Shown here: positions 63,564-64,000 of the stretch, piece by piece
Position numbering within the stretch: the first letter of the stretch is position 1
Layout: the number at the start of each line of letters is the position of its first letter
Source of the DNA: Parafilimonas terrae
Lineage (GTDB): Bacteria; Bacteroidota; Bacteroidia; Chitinophagales; Chitinophagaceae
Direction: 5' to 3'
DNA: 64,000 nt
Assembly (NCBI RefSeq): GCF_900115755.1
Contig: NZ_FOXQ01000011.1
Span: forward strand, 119,918-183,917
Program-made: the position numbers and the translations under genes
Notes under the pieces: model-generated
Database searches by the model: none
The model's input: only the letters and a program-made list of their open reading frames with translations
Told to the model about the DNA's origin: nothing

Positions 63564-64000
63564 ATGAAATTTTTTTTACTCATTATTGCCGCTTTAATTG
63601 TTGAAAACACCATACAGGCGCAGCCGGGAACATTAGACAATACATTTAATGACAGCGGAAAAGTGTTAAACTACGATTTTGGAGTCGTTTGTGCAACGGC
63701 TATACAGCCTGACGGAAAAATACTGGTGGGCGGAGAAATTTTTACTACTGAATTACATGCCTTTACAATTGTACGCTACCTGCCTGATGGTAGTGTTGAT
63801 GAAAGTTTTGGTGATAACGGTAAGGCACAAACTGCCATTGCTGGCGGTGGGGTAGGAATTTACAACCTGAGTGTATTAAAAAGCGGTAAAATTTTAGCTG
63901 CGGGTTACGGGCTTGTTTTCTTCCAGTTTCCAATATACCAGTCGCCTATACTTGCCCAGTATTTGCCTGATGGCAGCCCCGATCCTTCATTTGGGGATAA
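63564..64000 (+). CDS. Exported delta-60/DUF5122-type beta-propeller repeat protein (partial, runs off the window)
   Basis: The start ATG 63564 opens a signal peptide (MKFFLLIIAALIVENTIQAQ), then the repeat pattern of DUF5122/delta-60 proteins. GTLDNTFNDSGKV is followed by AIQPDGKILVGGE and VRYLPDGSVDESFGDNGK, and a second repeat starts LSVLKSGKILAAG and ends YLPDGSPDPSFGD. Each repeat is about 55-60 residues and forms propeller blades. Such proteins are secreted and in Bacteroidota often end with a T9SS sorting domain, but the end is outside the window. Confidence 0.88.
   Translation, partial: MKFFLLIIAALIVENTIQAQPGTLDNTFNDSGKVLNYDFGVVCATAIQPDGKILVGGEIFTTELHAFTIVRYLPDGSVDESFGDNGKAQTAIAGGGVGIYNLSVLKSGKILAAGYGLVFFQFPIYQSPILAQYLPDGSPDPSFGD

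Noticed and set aside
1..64000. tRNA, rRNA, riboswitch or phage genes.
   Set aside because: I saw no cloverleaf-like sequences with conserved T-arm motifs, no rRNA stretches, no recognisable riboswitch cores and no structural phage proteins. A covariance-model search would be needed to exclude small RNAs.

Overview
The window looks like a chromosomal segment of a Bacteroidota bacterium, most likely a member of the Chitinophagaceae. Supporting signs are a C-terminal type IX secretion (T9SS) sorting domain, many secreted glycoside hydrolases with Bacteroidota-type signal peptides, a stand-alone reaction-centre-type dihaem cytochrome, weak or absent Shine-Dalgarno sites, and several families of short dispersed hairpin repeats. 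I found no rRNA, tRNA, CRISPR array, prophage or intact insertion sequence. The family-level assignment is inference.

Layout. 1-3.2 kb: 5' end of a gene leaving the window, a REP-like repeat, and a GH38-like alpha-mannosidase. 3.2-3.9 kb: a gene graveyard holding the duplicated 3' end of the neighbouring GH92 gene, an IS110-type transposase remnant and an MjaI-type restriction enzyme remnant. 3.9-18.2 kb: a secreted glycan-degrading block (GH92 fused to a propeller-like domain, an SGNH hydrolase, a sialate O-acetylesterase, GH43, and a T9SS cargo carrying a related propeller-like domain). Two lipoprotein-maturation proteins, Lgt-like and Lnt, are embedded in it. 18.2-27.6 kb: metabolism and stress genes (pirin, anmK, adenine deaminase, YCII plus an ECF sigma factor, glutathione peroxidase, a B12-binding mutase subunit, enoyl-CoA hydratase, ferritin), with a nucleotidyltransferase pair resembling a toxin-antitoxin system between the two CoA-related genes. 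27.8-33.2 kb: a secreted protein with about 11 near-identical 45-residue repeats, a small membrane protein bracketed by hairpin repeats, an oxidoreductase and a dihaem cytochrome.

33.4-49.8 kb is a glucuronoxylan utilisation cluster: GH2, an unrecognised TIM-barrel-like secreted protein, GH115 alpha-glucuronidase, GH10 xylanase, GPH-family sugar symporter, cytoplasmic GH43, an esterase, an acetylesterase and a CE15 glucuronoyl esterase. Together they could cut xylan outside the cytoplasm, remove glucuronate, acetyl and lignin-ester decorations, import xylo-oligosaccharides and hydrolyse them. There is no SusC/SusD pair and no cluster-specific regulator in the window. A perfect LacI-type palindrome lies upstream of the GH2 gene and a weaker match lies in the divergent GH115 promoter region.

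50-51.4 kb is mnmE. 51.4-59.9 kb holds a NarL-type two-component system followed by three genes for exported proteins of unknown function. These three share an 18-bp element at a fixed 22-nt distance from a TAnnTTTA box, at the edge of dispersed repeats. A polyvalent-protein kinase-like gene lies among them. 60.4-64 kb carries a SPOR-domain protein, an M20 amidohydrolase, an MlaE-type permease flanked by inverted repeats, a frameshifted small exported protein, and the start of a beta-propeller repeat protein.

The most interesting points are the shared promoter architecture at 54.3-58.7 kb, the unassigned secreted protein at 36.2-38.1 kb, the homogenised repeat protein at 27.8-30.6 kb, and the hairpin abutting the sigma-factor start codon at 23.2 kb.
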